Source: an uncultured Lachnospiraceae bacterium
Lineage (GTDB): Bacteria; Bacillota; Clostridia; Lachnospirales; Lachnospiraceae
Length of the DNA stretch: 50,943 nucleotides
Reading direction: 5' to 3'
NCBI GenBank assembly: GCA_944383965.1
Contig: CALWRQ010000006.1
Location: forward strand, 1-50,943
Each line of letters begins with the position of its first letter. Position 1 is the stretch's first letter. Shown here piece by piece: positions 1 to 8,757 of the stretch. Below the pieces are notes generated by a model. That model did no database searches and was not told where the DNA came from. It was given only the letters and a program-made list of their open reading frames with translations. The position numbers were made by a program, and so were the translations under genes.

Positions 1-69
1 CTGATCGGAAATATTGTAACAGACATCGTTTACAGCCTTCTTGATCCGAAGATCAGGGAGAGCCGTTAG
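1..69 (+). CDS. Peptide ABC transporter permease, DppB type, C-terminal fragment
   Basis: The window opens inside this gene; only the last 22 codons and the TAG stop are present. The tail contains DIVYSLLDPKIR, which matches the end of DppB/OppB permeases. The complete DppB-type permease later in this window (34361-35305) ends in DILYGVVDPRVRIR, an internal comparison that supports the call. It would form the membrane channel with the permease that follows. The stop codon overlaps the ribosome binding site of the next gene, so the two are translationally close. Confidence 0.85.
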   Translation: MIGNIVTDIVYSLLDPKIRESR

Positions 70-79
70 GAGGTATGAG

Positions 80-958
80 ATGGAAGCGAAAGAAAAATTC
101 AAAAAGGATTCTTACAGCCGCGATGTCCTGAAAAAGTTTTCCCAGCATAAGCTGGCAATGGTTGGTCTGGCGATTATTCTGCTGGAGGTGTTTCTGGTTA
201 TTGTACTTCCGGTAGTGATGAAATTAGATCCCTATACCTCGGACATCCTGAACTTCAGTGCGGCGCCCGGCCCGGGACATATCCTGGGGACCGATGACAC
301 CGGAAGAGATGTGTTTGCAAGACTGGTGTACGGCGGCAGAGTTTCTCTTCTGGTAGGCCTTCTTTCTGCGGTGATCAGCCTTTGCATCGGAGTTCCTCTG
401 GGACTTCTGGCAGGATACTACAAAGGGGTATGGGAAATGGTGATCATGCGTGCGGCAGACATTTTCATGTCTTTCCCGTCCATGATCCTGATCCTGGTGC
501 TGGTATCTGTGTTTGATCCATCCATCTGGACCATCATTTTCGTGATCGGTGTCCTGGGATGGACGGATTTTGCAAAACTGATCTACGGAAATGTGCTTTC
601 CATAAGAGAGAAAGAATATGTGGAATCTGCAAGAGCCGTAGGAACAAAGGATTTTACCATTCTGACCAGGTACGTGATCCCAAATGCATTTGCTCCGGTG
701 CTGATCAACTTCACGTTCCGTACGGCTCAGGCAATCATTCAGGAATCCGCTCTGAGTTTTCTGGGAATGGGTGTTCAGCCGCCTCAGGCATCATGGGGAA
801 ATATCCTTTATGCTGCACAGTCGATTACGGTTCTTTCCAGCAGACCCTGGCTTTGGGTACCGGCAGGAGTTCTTCTGGTGCTGACTGTATCCAGCATTAA
901 TTTCATCGGTGACGGAATGAGAGACGCTCTGGATTCCAGAACAAAGATCAAAAAATAA
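80..958 (+). CDS. Peptide ABC transporter permease, DppC type
   Basis: Inner-membrane subunit of a dipeptide/oligopeptide importer, 292 residues, the usual size. A cytoplasmic N-terminus leads into a first membrane helix (about residues 26-47). The family motif LGTDDTGRDVFARLVYG follows at 69-85, then five further hydrophobic segments. The cytoplasmic EAA loop that docks on the ATPase is at about 179-203 (EYVESARAVG...). The ATG at 80 was chosen because GGAGG at 69-73 lies 6 bases upstream. The open frame extends upstream into the previous gene, but that extension has no ribosome site. It lies between the DppB-type permease and the lipoprotein of the same operon. Confidence 0.93.
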   Translation: MEAKEKFKKDSYSRDVLKKFSQHKLAMVGLAIILLEVFLVIVLPVVMKLDPYTSDILNFSAAPGPGHILGTDDTGRDVFARLVYGGRVSLLVGLLSAVISLCIGVPLGLLAGYYKGVWEMVIMRAADIFMSFPSMILILVLVSVFDPSIWTIIFVIGVLGWTDFAKLIYGNVLSIREKEYVESARAVGTKDFTILTRYVIPNAFAPVLINFTFRTAQAIIQESALSFLGMGVQPPQASWGNILYAAQSITVLSSRPWLWVPAGVLLVLTVSSINFIGDGMRDALDSRTKIKK

Positions 959-966
959 GGGGATTT

Positions 967-997
967 ATATTCCGGGACTGATCTGCTCCCGGAATAT
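967..997 (+). other. Intercistronic stem-loop before the binding-protein gene
   Basis: A perfect 11-base inverted repeat (ATATTCCGGGA at 967-977 and its complement at 987-997) surrounds a 9-base loop. No T-run follows, so it is not a typical terminator. It lies between the permease and the lipoprotein gene, where such hairpins commonly protect or separate transcript segments of unequal abundance. That role is inferred. Confidence 0.6.
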
Positions 998-1030
998 GGA
1001 TAGAGTAATTTAAAAAGGAGGACACAGATT

Positions 1031-2710
1031 ATGAGAAGAAACTGGAAAAAGTTAACGGCGCTGGCACTGGCATGTGTTATGGCATCCATGACGGCCTGCT
1101 CAGGAGGAGGAAGCGCATCCACCACGGCTGCTTCCGGTGAGGGAACGACAGCGGCAAGCGGAGAGACCGCAGGCGGAGAAACTTCTTCCGGAGGAGAAAA
1201 GGTAGTTACAGTGGCTCAGACAGGAGACTGGGACAGCTTCATGCCCATGAACACTACCAATGCAGGTGCAGACAACGTAAACGAGCTGATGTTTGACCGT
1301 CTGATGGTGATCAATACGGACGGCACCTTTGCTCCCAGACTGGCAGACAGCTGGGAAACCAATGAGACACAGGACAAGATCATCTATCATCTGAACGAGA
1401 ATGCAAAATGGCACGACGGAGAGCCGGTAACGGCTGCCGATGTGGTTTACAGTGCTCAGGTGGCTTCTTCTCAGGAATACAATTACCTGCGCCGGATCCG
1501 TATGCAGTACTTTGCAGGAACGGATGAGACCGGAATGGAGCTTTCCGAGAATTCCGTAGGCGTAAAGGCTCTGGATGATCATACGGTAGAATTTACCTTA
1601 AAAGAACCCATGGATCCGGCTATCATTTATGCGCTGGTAAACCGTGACTTCTTCATTATCCCCGAGCATCTGCTGTCCGGTATTTCCGATGCGGATCTGG
1701 TGAATGACGAGTTCTGGCAGCATCCCATCGGCTCCGGTCCCTGCGTATTTGAAAGCACGATCTCCGGTGAGAGCATTCAGTTTACCGCAAATAAGGATTA
1801 CTATCTTGGCGCTCCCGACTTCGACCGCCTGGTATTCAAGAAGGTACAGGCTTCCAACCTGCTTTCCGGTCTGATGAGCGGAGAGATCGATGTACTCAGC
1901 GGAAACTCTCAGATTCCTCTGCAGGATTGGCAGGCAGCAAAATCCACAGACGGTGTGGTAGCTCAGTCTGTTCCGACATTCGCATATCAGTATATGGCAA
2001 TGAATACTTCCAGAGAATATCTGACCAAAGAGATCCGTCAGGCAATGAGCATGGCGATCAATAAGGAAGTAATCGTGGATCAGCTGCTTCAGGGTGAAGG
2101 ACGTGTGGCATTAGGCCCGCTGCCCAGCGATCATAAGTACTACAATTCAGAGATCGAGTCCATGGAGCCGGTTCAGTATGATCCGGAGAAGGCAGCTCAG
2201 ATCGTAAAGGATGCAGGCTGGGATGAAAACAGAGAGCTTCAGATGCTGGTTTCCACCGGAAACGAGGTAAGAGAGAAAGCAGCTATTCTGATCCAGCAGG
2301 ATCTTCAGAAGATCGGAATCAAGACAAAGATCCAGACCCTGGACTTCCCGACACTGCTGACCAATGCAAGAAACGGCGAGTATGATATCTGCTTCATCGG
2401 TTCCTCAGGTTCTGTAGACCCGTCTGAGAGCGTTCCGAACATTACGGTTGGATACATGAACAACTTTACTCAGCTTCAGGATCCGGCTCTGGGAGAACTG
2501 GGAGAATCCGGAGCTCATGAGCTTACATTTGAAGCCAGAAAAGAAATCTATGATGATTATCAGGAGATGATCGTTGACTGGATGCCCATGGCGTTCCTGT
2601 ACTTCACCAATGATCTGTTCGCTCACAGCGCGAAGATCGAAAACGTACGTCCGGAGAACCTGGATTACAACGTAAACAAGAACGTTTGGGAGTGGAAAGT
2701 AAACAAGTAA
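1031..2710 (+). CDS. Peptide-binding lipoprotein of the first peptide ABC transporter (SBP family 5)
   Basis: Extracellular solute-binding protein, 559 residues, that captures peptides for the adjacent permeases. The N-terminus is a lipoprotein signal: RR and KK, a hydrophobic stretch, then a lipobox ending MTAC with the lipidated Cys at 23. A Ser/Thr/Gly-rich tether follows to about residue 56. The mature part has family-5 hallmarks, such as LADSWETN and AKWHDGEPVTAADVVYS around residues 110-145. AGGAGG at 1016-1021 sits 9 bases before the ATG. The preceding hairpin and the ATPase genes downstream place it in the middle of the operon, not first. Its exact ligand cannot be read from sequence. 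Confidence 0.95.
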   Translation: MRRNWKKLTALALACVMASMTACSGGGSASTTAASGEGTTAASGETAGGETSSGGEKVVTVAQTGDWDSFMPMNTTNAGADNVNELMFDRLMVINTDGTFAPRLADSWETNETQDKIIYHLNENAKWHDGEPVTAADVVYSAQVASSQEYNYLRRIRMQYFAGTDETGMELSENSVGVKALDDHTVEFTLKEPMDPAIIYALVNRDFFIIPEHLLSGISDADLVNDEFWQHPIGSGPCVFESTISGESIQFTANKDYYLGAPDFDRLVFKKVQASNLLSGLMSGEIDVLSGNSQIPLQDWQAAKSTDGVVAQSVPTFAYQYMAMNTSREYLTKEIRQAMSMAINKEVIVDQLLQGEGRVALGPLPSDHKYYNSEIESMEPVQYDPEKAAQIVKDAGWDENRELQMLVSTGNEVREKAAILIQQDLQKIGIKTKIQTLDFPTLLTNARNGEYDICFIGSSGSVDPSESVPNITVGYMNNFTQLQDPALGELGESGAHELTFEARKEIYDDYQEMIVDWMPMAFLYFTNDLFAHSAKIENVRPENLDYNVNKNVWEWKVNK

Positions 2711-2772
2711 TAAAAATCTGCGACGCTGTGCGCCGGTGGAAATAGTCCGAAGAAAAAGAGAGGGATTCTGAA

Positions 2773-3780
2773 ATGTCCGAGAAGCTGATAGAAGTAAAAG
2801 AGTTGAAAACGCAGTTTAACGGAAAAAATGGAACGGTGACTGCAGTAGACGGGGTATCCTTCTCCGTGGAGAGAGGAAAGACCCTGGGAATCGTAGGAGA
2901 GTCCGGCTGCGGGAAGAGCGTGACTTCCATGTCGATCCTGCGGCTGATCCCTGCCATATCCGGAAAGGTGGCAGGGGGAGAGGTTCTGTTTGAAGGACAG
3001 GATCTTCTTAAGAAAACAGAAAAAGAAATGCGCCAGATCCGCGGAAATGAGATCGCCATGATATTTCAGGATTCCATGACAGGACTGAATCCGGTGATGA
3101 CCATTGGAAAACAGCTGGTTGAGACCATAACGGCGCACAGCAAGACAGATAAGAAAACAGCCTGGAAGCGGGCAGAGGAGATGCTTGCCAAGGTAGGCAT
3201 CCCCTCCCCGGCCCAGAGGCTGAAGGAGTTTCCCCATCAGCTTTCCGGAGGTATGCGTCAGAGAGTGATGATCGCTATGGCGCTGTCCTGCAATGCCAAG
3301 CTTCTGATCGCTGACGAACCTACGACGGCTCTGGATGTGACCATTCAGGCTCAGATCCTGGAGCTGATGAATGAACTGAAGAAAACGGAAAAAACATCAA
3401 TCATTCTGATCACCCATGATATGGGTGTGGTGGCAGAAATGGCAGATGATGTCATGGTCATGTACGCCGGAAAAGAGGTAGAGTATGCGGATGCCAGAGG
3501 AATCTTCAAAAATCCTCTTCATCCTTATACACAGGGCCTTCTGGCTTCCATTCCCAGACTGGATCAGGATGACGACAAGGAACTTTATACCATTAAAGGA
3601 TCGGTTCCTGATCTGGACGAAATGCCGAAAGGCTGCCGCTTCTGTACCAGATGTCCGGAGGCTTCTGAGCGCTGCTGGAATGAAATGCCGGGACTTTATG
3701 AAGCGGAGGGGCATAAGGTCCGCTGTTTTAAATACGAAAACAGCGTAGAAAACGGAGGTAAGCAAGATGGAGCAGAATAA
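2773..3780 (+). CDS. Peptide ABC transporter ATPase, DppD type
   Basis: Cytoplasmic ATPase subunit, 335 residues. Walker A GESGCGKS is at 43-49 and the preceding residue, the signature LSGGMRQR at about 157-164, and Walker B LLIADEP at about 177-183. The C-terminal oligopeptide-transporter domain contains the Cys-rich run CRFCTRCPEASERC and a later Cys; related transporters have a conserved four-Cys site here. GGMRQR rather than GGQRQR is typical of the D subunit, the usual partner of the F subunit. It overlaps the next gene by 14 bases. Confidence 0.95.
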   Translation: MSEKLIEVKELKTQFNGKNGTVTAVDGVSFSVERGKTLGIVGESGCGKSVTSMSILRLIPAISGKVAGGEVLFEGQDLLKKTEKEMRQIRGNEIAMIFQDSMTGLNPVMTIGKQLVETITAHSKTDKKTAWKRAEEMLAKVGIPSPAQRLKEFPHQLSGGMRQRVMIAMALSCNAKLLIADEPTTALDVTIQAQILELMNELKKTEKTSIILITHDMGVVAEMADDVMVMYAGKEVEYADARGIFKNPLHPYTQGLLASIPRLDQDDDKELYTIKGSVPDLDEMPKGCRFCTRCPEASERCWNEMPGLYEAEGHKVRCFKYENSVENGGKQDGAE

Positions 3781-4762
3781 TGTACTGGTTGATATTCAGG
3801 GATTGAAAAAGAACTTTATTACTGCCAAGACTTTTACGGGAAAGCCCTTAAAGACCGTTCATGCGGTGGATAATGTAAACCTCCAGATCTACAAGGGAGA
3901 GACTCTGGGAGTTGTGGGTGAGTCCGGCTGCGGAAAATCTACGTTCGGCCGATCCATCCTCAGACTGGTGGAGCCCACAGAGGGAAAGATTTTCTATCGG
4001 GGTGAGGATATTACCACTTACAGCAAAGAGCAGATGCGTCAGATGAGAAAAAAGATGCAGCTGATCTTTCAGGATCCCTATGCATCCCTGAATCCCAGAA
4101 TGACGGTGTTTGAACTGATCAAAGCTCCGCTGGATGCCTTTCATATCGGCTCCAATGAGGAGAAGCTCGGCAGGGTAAGGGATATTATGGAACTGGTAGG
4201 AATGCCGGAGAAGATGATGAACCGGTATCCTCATGAGTTCTCCGGAGGTCAGAGACAGAGGATTGTAATTGCCAGAGCCCTGGTGCTTAATCCGGACTTT
4301 GTGGTCTGCGACGAACCGGTATCTGCACTGGATGTTTCCGTAAGAGCCCAGGTGCTGAACCTGATTCAGGAACTGAAAAGGAAAAAAGAGCTGACTTATC
4401 TGTTTATTTCCCATGACCTGAGCGTGGTCAAATATGTAAGCGACCGGATTGCGGTTATGTACCTTGGCCGTGTTATGGAAGTAGCGGATAAGAATGAACT
4501 GTACAACAATCCGCTTCATCCTTATACGCAGGCGCTGCTTTCAGCCATTCCCATTCCGGATGTGGACTGTACCATGAAGCGTGTGGTCTTGAGCGGCGAC
4601 GTTCCCAGCCCGATCAATCCGCCTTCCGGCTGTCATTTCCATACCAGATGCCGGTACGCTACGGAGAGATGCAGAACGGAATGTCCGGCGTTAAAGACCA
4701 TAGGAACGGGCCATCAGGTGGCATGCCATCTGTATGAAGATAAGGGGAGTGAGACGACATGA
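3767..4762 (+). CDS. Peptide ABC transporter ATPase, DppF type
   Basis: Second ATPase of the importer, 331 residues. Walker A GESGCGKS is at 51-58, the signature FSGGQRQR at about 158-165, and Walker B VVCDEP at 179-184. The Cys-containing C-terminal domain includes [15 protein letters not shown]. Start ATG 3767 has GGAGG a few bases upstream, inside the end of the DppD gene. Its stop overlaps the next start as ATGA, so the dipeptidase should be translated with it. It likely forms a heterodimer with the DppD-type protein, as in known Dpp/Opp systems. Confidence 0.95.
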   Translation: MEQNNVLVDIQGLKKNFITAKTFTGKPLKTVHAVDNVNLQIYKGETLGVVGESGCGKSTFGRSILRLVEPTEGKIFYRGEDITTYSKEQMRQMRKKMQLIFQDPYASLNPRMTVFELIKAPLDAFHIGSNEEKLGRVRDIMELVGMPEKMMNRYPHEFSGGQRQRIVIARALVLNPDFVVCDEPVSALDVSVRAQVLNLIQELKRKKELTYLFISHDLSVVKYVSDRIAVMYLGRVMEVADKNELYNNPLHPYTQALLSAIPIPDVDCTMKRVVLSGDVPSPINPPSGCHFHTRCRYATERCRTECPALKTIGTGHQVACHLYEDKGSETT

Positions 4763-6201
4763 GTGAGAAGATCTGGCAGGCAGACGGAGAACTGGAGCAG
4801 GAGATTGACCGGTGGACAGAGGCCCACAGGGAAGAGTTCCTGAAGGACCTGGGAGACCTTGTGGCCGTACCCAGTGTTTCCGGACCGAGGGAAGGGGATG
4901 CCCCTTTCGGAGCGGAGTGTGAAAAGGTGCTCCGGACTGCGCTGGAAAAGGCGGAGGCCTACGGATTTCAGGCAGAAAATTATGAGAATTACTGCGGAGG
5001 CTGCCGGCTGAAAGGGCAGGGAGAAGGAGAACTGGGACTGTTTGCCCATCTGGATGTGGTTCCCCTGGGGGACGGATGGAATTATCCGCCGCTGGAATGT
5101 ACTCTGGAGGGAGATTATGTCATCGGCAGAGGCGTGGGAGACAACAAGGGACCGGCTACGGCGGCTCTTTATGCCATGCGCTTTCTCAAGGAGCACGGGA
5201 TCAGCCTGAAGCATGACGTTTTGCTGTATCTGGGATGCAGCGAAGAAAAAGGAATGGAGGATATCGAGCATTTTGTGAATACACGGAAGGCTCCTGATTT
5301 TTCCCTTGTTCCTGATACGAATTTTCCGGTGTGCTACGGAGAAAAAGGAATCTTCCGCGGCACGGTCCAGGCTCCGGTGCAGGGCAACCTGATTTCGTTC
5401 CATGCCGGAAGCGTGGTAAATGTGATTCCTTCCTGGGCGGAGGCAGTGATCCGCGCAGCTTCCGAGGAGGAAGCGAAGGATATATGCGGCAGGCTCAGCC
5501 GTTATGAAAAAGTGCGGGGCCAGGTCTGCGGTGAGGAAGGAAATGAAGTAAAGGTAAGGGCAGAGGGACTGTCCCGGCATGCAGCGTTCCCGGAAGGTTC
5601 GGTAAATGCGGTGCATGTGCTGGCGGAAGCTCTGGTCCGGGAAGATATTCTGACAGAAACGGCAAAAACAGCGGTGGCAGGTGTGGAAAGACTGACAGCC
5701 AGTTTCCACGGAGAAACCACGGGAATTCCCTTTGAGGATGAGGGGACAGGAAAGCTTACCTGCTGCGGAACGGTAGTAAGACTGGAAAATAACGTACTGT
5801 CTCTGTCCTTTGATGTCCGCTATCCGTCGTCCTTCCGGGGAGAACAGGTGAAAGACGGACTGGAAGGGGCAGCAGAAGCGTTCGGCTTCCGGCTGACAGA
5901 GGTGCAGGATTCGGCTCCGTTCTTCATTTCTCCCGAGCGGGAGGAAATCAGAACGCTCTGCAGCATTGCAGATCATGTGCTGGGCCGCCATTACGAACCT
6001 TATACCATGGGAGGCGGTACGTATGCCAGACATATTCCCAATGCGGTAGGCTTCGGACCGGGACTTTCCGATCAGCCCAATCCGTTTCCGGCAGGAAGAG
6101 GACAGGGACATCAGCCGGATGAATGTATTCCGCTGAAGCAGCTTCTGGATGGAATGAAGGCATACATTCTGGCACTGAAGGCGTTGGACGAAATGGTGTG
6201 A
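4759..6201 (+). CDS. M20 family zinc dipeptidase, PepV-like
   Basis: Cytoplasmic metallopeptidase of 480 residues that probably cleaves dipeptides or other small peptides brought in by the ABC transporter. Metal and catalytic residues of the M20 fold are visible: H97 and D99 in FAHLDVVP, bridging D128 in GRGVGDNKGP, catalytic E162 and metal-binding E163 in CSEEKGMED, D186, and a late His in GGGTYARHIPN. Length and the GDGWNYPP segment fit the PepV/carnosinase-like group. Its ATG overlaps the ATPase stop by four bases, which argues for coupled expression. The exact peptide preference is unknown. Confidence 0.9.
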   Translation: MSEKIWQADGELEQEIDRWTEAHREEFLKDLGDLVAVPSVSGPREGDAPFGAECEKVLRTALEKAEAYGFQAENYENYCGGCRLKGQGEGELGLFAHLDVVPLGDGWNYPPLECTLEGDYVIGRGVGDNKGPATAALYAMRFLKEHGISLKHDVLLYLGCSEEKGMEDIEHFVNTRKAPDFSLVPDTNFPVCYGEKGIFRGTVQAPVQGNLISFHAGSVVNVIPSWAEAVIRAASEEEAKDICGRLSRYEKVRGQVCGEEGNEVKVRAEGLSRHAAFPEGSVNAVHVLAEALVREDILTETAKTAVAGVERLTASFHGETTGIPFEDEGTGKLTCCGTVVRLENNVLSLSFDVRYPSSFRGEQVKDGLEGAAEAFGFRLTEVQDSAPFFISPEREEIRTLCSIADHVLGRHYEPYTMGGGTYARHIPNAVGFGPGLSDQPNPFPAGRGQGHQPDECIPLKQLLDGMKAYILALKALDEMV

Positions 6202-6235
6202 GCCATTTTCTGAATTGATAAAAAGGAGAGATAAG

Positions 6236-7195
6236 ATGATGAATAATCGTGAGAATACGATTGCAGCGGTCAGGGGAGAAAAAGTGGATCATATCCCTTC
6301 CGGATTCTGGCTTCATTTTCCGGAATCCTGTTTTCATGGAGATGCGGCAGTTCAGGCCCATCTGGATTTCTTCCGGGAATCGGAAACGGATATTATGAAG
6401 ATTATGAACGAAAACGTGGTTCCCTGTTCCGTTCCTATTGTGAATCCGGAGGACTGGGCCAATATTCCCGCTTTTGACAGGAATTCTTCCTTTATCCAGG
6501 ATCAGCTGGAAATCACCAAAAAAATACTTGATAAAGTTCATGACAATGGTATAGTATTACTTACAGTACACGGAGTTGTGGCATCAGCATGGCATGCAAG
6601 AGGAGGCACTGCCGGTTATGAGACAGGCAGCAGTTTCCTTACGGATCATCTGAGAGCGAACCCCAAAGCAGTTGCTCAGGCATATGACCGCATTTCAGAC
6701 GCATTGGCCATTTTGACGGAAGAAGCACTCAAAATAGGCATCGATGGCATTTATTACGCTGCTCTCGGCGGAGAATCCTACTTATATACAGATGAAGAAT
6801 TTGAAGAATTTGTAAAACCCAATGATCTGAAAGTTCTGAAGGCGGCAGCAGGCCGTCCGGCTTTCAATGTTCTTCACATGTGCAAGGACCGGCTGAATCT
6901 GGAACGTTATAAAGATTATCCGGCAGATGTGGTGAACTGGGGCGTTTATGAGCAGAATCCGTCTCTTCTGGAAGGAAAGAAGATCTTCGGGGACAAAGCG
7001 ATTCTTGGAGGCCTGGATGACAGAGCAGGCGTGCTGGTGGATGGAACAGAGGAAGACATCCGCACGGAAGTTCATCGCGTGATCAGCGAAATGGGACAGC
7101 ATAAATTCCTGCTTGGGGCAGACTGCACGCTTCCCACGGAGATTGAGATGAGCAGGATCCGTACCGCAGTGCGGGCAGCGAAAGAGTTTAGGTGA
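6236..7195 (+). CDS. UroD-family protein with methyltransferase-type zinc motif
   Basis: 319-residue protein of the uroporphyrinogen decarboxylase superfamily (PF01208-like barrel). H214-x-C216 (VLHMCKD) and C297 (LLGADCTLP) form the H-x-C...C pattern known to bind zinc in MtaA/CmuA-type methyltransferases. This makes methyl transfer more likely than heme synthesis; no heme genes are nearby. ATG 6236 was chosen because AAGGAG at 6223-6228 is correctly spaced; an upstream TTG at 6215 lies before that site. It follows the peptidase by 34 bases and probably belongs to the same operon. No corrinoid protein is encoded in the window, so substrate and partner are open. Confidence 0.8.
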   Translation: MMNNRENTIAAVRGEKVDHIPSGFWLHFPESCFHGDAAVQAHLDFFRESETDIMKIMNENVVPCSVPIVNPEDWANIPAFDRNSSFIQDQLEITKKILDKVHDNGIVLLTVHGVVASAWHARGGTAGYETGSSFLTDHLRANPKAVAQAYDRISDALAILTEEALKIGIDGIYYAALGGESYLYTDEEFEEFVKPNDLKVLKAAAGRPAFNVLHMCKDRLNLERYKDYPADVVNWGVYEQNPSLLEGKKIFGDKAILGGLDDRAGVLVDGTEEDIRTEVHRVISEMGQHKFLLGADCTLPTEIEMSRIRTAVRAAKEFR

Positions 7196-7290
7196 GAGCC
7201 AGAGCGTGGCATAAGACAAGCAGAGGACAGAGCATAATAAGCGCCTATGGAGATCTCCCCGCAAAGTATAGAGTTTAGGGGATTGGAATC

Positions 7291-7941
7291 ATGCAGAAAA
7301 ACGGAAAAGTGTCACTGAAGGAGCAGATTTACACACAGGTTTTGAATGATATCATTGAGGGTGTTTACAAACAGTCGGAGATATTGAATGAGAAACAGCT
7401 GATAGAAAAATACGGTGTGAGTAAATCTCCGGTGAGAGATGCTCTTATTGAGCTTTGTAAGGAAGGTGTGCTGTACAGCCATCCCCGGTACGGATATGAA
7501 ATCGTTACGGTAAATGAAAAAGAGATTGATGATATCATCAGCTTCAGGCTGATGCTGGAGCCCCAGTGCCTCAGACAGGCGGGACGCCTCATGGGTGAAA
7601 GGGACATTAATGAACTGAAGGACTTTACCAACGCCAATTGCCGGATGGAGGGGAAGATCAGTATCTGGCAGCACTGGGAAAACAACAAACTGTTTCATCT
7701 GAAGTTGAACTCTTACTGCAGAAACGGATATTGTTATAAAGCTTTGGAAAACAGTCTGAATGTGCTTACCAGAGCCTATGCCCAGAATCATTGGGAAAGA
7801 TGGAAGACCACCTATTTTGATCTGGACTGTGAGGAGCATCTGGAGATTATCCGCCTTCTTGAAGTCGGAAAGATCGAGGAGGCGGTGAAAGGACTGGAGG
7901 ATGACATCAGAGGCTTCCGCAGGGTGATGGAAAGCTACTGA
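7291..7941 (+). CDS. GntR family transcriptional regulator, FCD (FadR-like) subfamily
   Basis: 216-residue DNA-binding repressor or activator. The N-terminal winged helix covers about residues 8-75 (KYGVSKSPVRDALIELCKEG is the recognition region). The all-helical FCD ligand domain follows, with candidate metal-binding His residues in LFHLKLN and EEHLEII. It begins 95 bases after the UroD-like gene and ends at a strong terminator, so it could be the last gene of the peptide operon and its local regulator. The ribosome site (AGGGGA around 7277) is moderate. The ligand is unknown; a peptide-derived or carboxylate ligand would fit the family. Confidence 0.9.
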   Translation: MQKNGKVSLKEQIYTQVLNDIIEGVYKQSEILNEKQLIEKYGVSKSPVRDALIELCKEGVLYSHPRYGYEIVTVNEKEIDDIISFRLMLEPQCLRQAGRLMGERDINELKDFTNANCRMEGKISIWQHWENNKLFHLKLNSYCRNGYCYKALENSLNVLTRAYAQNHWERWKTTYFDLDCEEHLEIIRLLEVGKIEEAVKGLEDDIRGFRRVMESY

Positions 7942-7956
7942 CCCTTGCGGGAAAGG

Positions 7957-7994
7957 AAACGCGTATGCCGGAAAACCGGTATACGCGTTTTTTC
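7957..7994 (+). terminator. Rho-independent terminator after the GntR gene
   Basis: A 15-base stem (AAACGCGTATGCCGG at 7957-7971, one mismatch with its partner), an AAAA loop and a right arm running into a T-run. It closes the first peptide operon and separates it from pth. Confidence 0.9.
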
Positions 7995-8018
7995 GGCGTT
8001 TTTTCCTGTTTAAAGAAA

Positions 8019-8047
8019 TTGGCACGGAAAAGAAACTATGCTATAAT
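8019..8047 (+). promoter_or_regulatory. Sigma-A promoter for pth-mfd
   Basis: TTGGCA (8019-8024), 17-base spacer, TATAAT (8042-8047), with an extended -10 TG at 8039-8040. The predicted transcript has a leader of about 125 bases before pth; no known riboswitch pattern was recognised in it. Confidence 0.85.
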
Positions 8048-8179
8048 GGGAGCGCTTACGGACCGGGACGATCAGGATCCCGGGGGAGCGCATGGGAACC
8101 GGGCTGCTTTTTGCAGGCCGGGTAAAAGGCGCGGCAGAAAAGAAAGGCCGCGGCGGAATGTTGGAATTGGAGGAATGTC

Positions 8180-8746
8180 ATGTATTTAATCGTCGGACTT
8201 GGAAATCCTACCAGAGAGTACGAGCACACCCGCCACAATGCCGGTTTTGACGCCGTGGATATGCTGGCGGAGAAATGGAATATTGCCGTGGAGGAAAAAA
8301 AATATAAAGGCCTCTGCGGAAAAGGTGCAGCCGGGGGAGAGCGGGTTCTTCTGCTGAAGCCTCAGACCTATATGAACCTCAGCGGAGAGAGTGTGCGGGC
8401 CGCTGCAGATTTCTATAAGATCGATCCGGATCATATTATAGTCATGTATGATGATATTGACCTGGACGTGGGCAAGCTGCGGGTTCGTGCAAAGGGAAGC
8501 GCAGGAGGCCACAACGGAATCAAGAATATCATTGCCCATCTGGGGACCCAGGAATTTCCCAGGGTGCGCATCGGCGTAGGAGCAAAACCCGATCGGATGG
8601 ATCTGGCGGATTATGTTCTGGGGCGTTTTTCACAGGTAGAGCGGGGCGTGATGGAAGATGCATTCAGGGAAGCGGCGGATGCAGCAGAAGCCATTGTGGA
8701 GGACGGCATTGATGCGGCAATGAACCGGTTTAACAGGAAAAAGTGA
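8180..8746 (+). CDS. pth: Peptidyl-tRNA hydrolase
   Basis: Cytoplasmic enzyme of 188 residues that releases tRNA from stalled peptidyl-tRNA. The sequence starts VGLGNPTREYEHTRHNAGFD, giving the invariant Asn 10 and catalytic His 19. TYMNLSGESV, the DDIDLDVGKLR segment with the catalytic Asp, and GGHNGIKNI follow. All hallmark segments and the normal length are present. GGAGG sits about 6 bases before the ATG. Its stop is followed 11 bases later by the likely start of mfd, a common pth-mfd arrangement in Firmicutes. Confidence 0.97.
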   Translation: MYLIVGLGNPTREYEHTRHNAGFDAVDMLAEKWNIAVEEKKYKGLCGKGAAGGERVLLLKPQTYMNLSGESVRAAADFYKIDPDHIIVMYDDIDLDVGKLRVRAKGSAGGHNGIKNIIAHLGTQEFPRVRIGVGAKPDRMDLADYVLGRFSQVERGVMEDAFREAADAAEAIVEDGIDAAMNRFNRKK

Positions 8747-8757
8747 CAGGAGCGGGA

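Noticed and set aside
4714-6111. A 465-codon open frame antisense to the PepV-like dipeptidase gene.
   Set aside because: The plus-strand frame has all M20 metal ligands; the antisense frame has no motif and no start context.
6236-7195. Assignment as uroporphyrinogen decarboxylase of heme synthesis.
   Set aside because: The H-x-C...C motif fits methyltransferase-type relatives better and there are no heme genes nearby.
8044-8189. A short frame in the pth leader.
   Set aside because: It starts inside the predicted -10 hexamer, has no ribosome site and its sequence is composition-biased.
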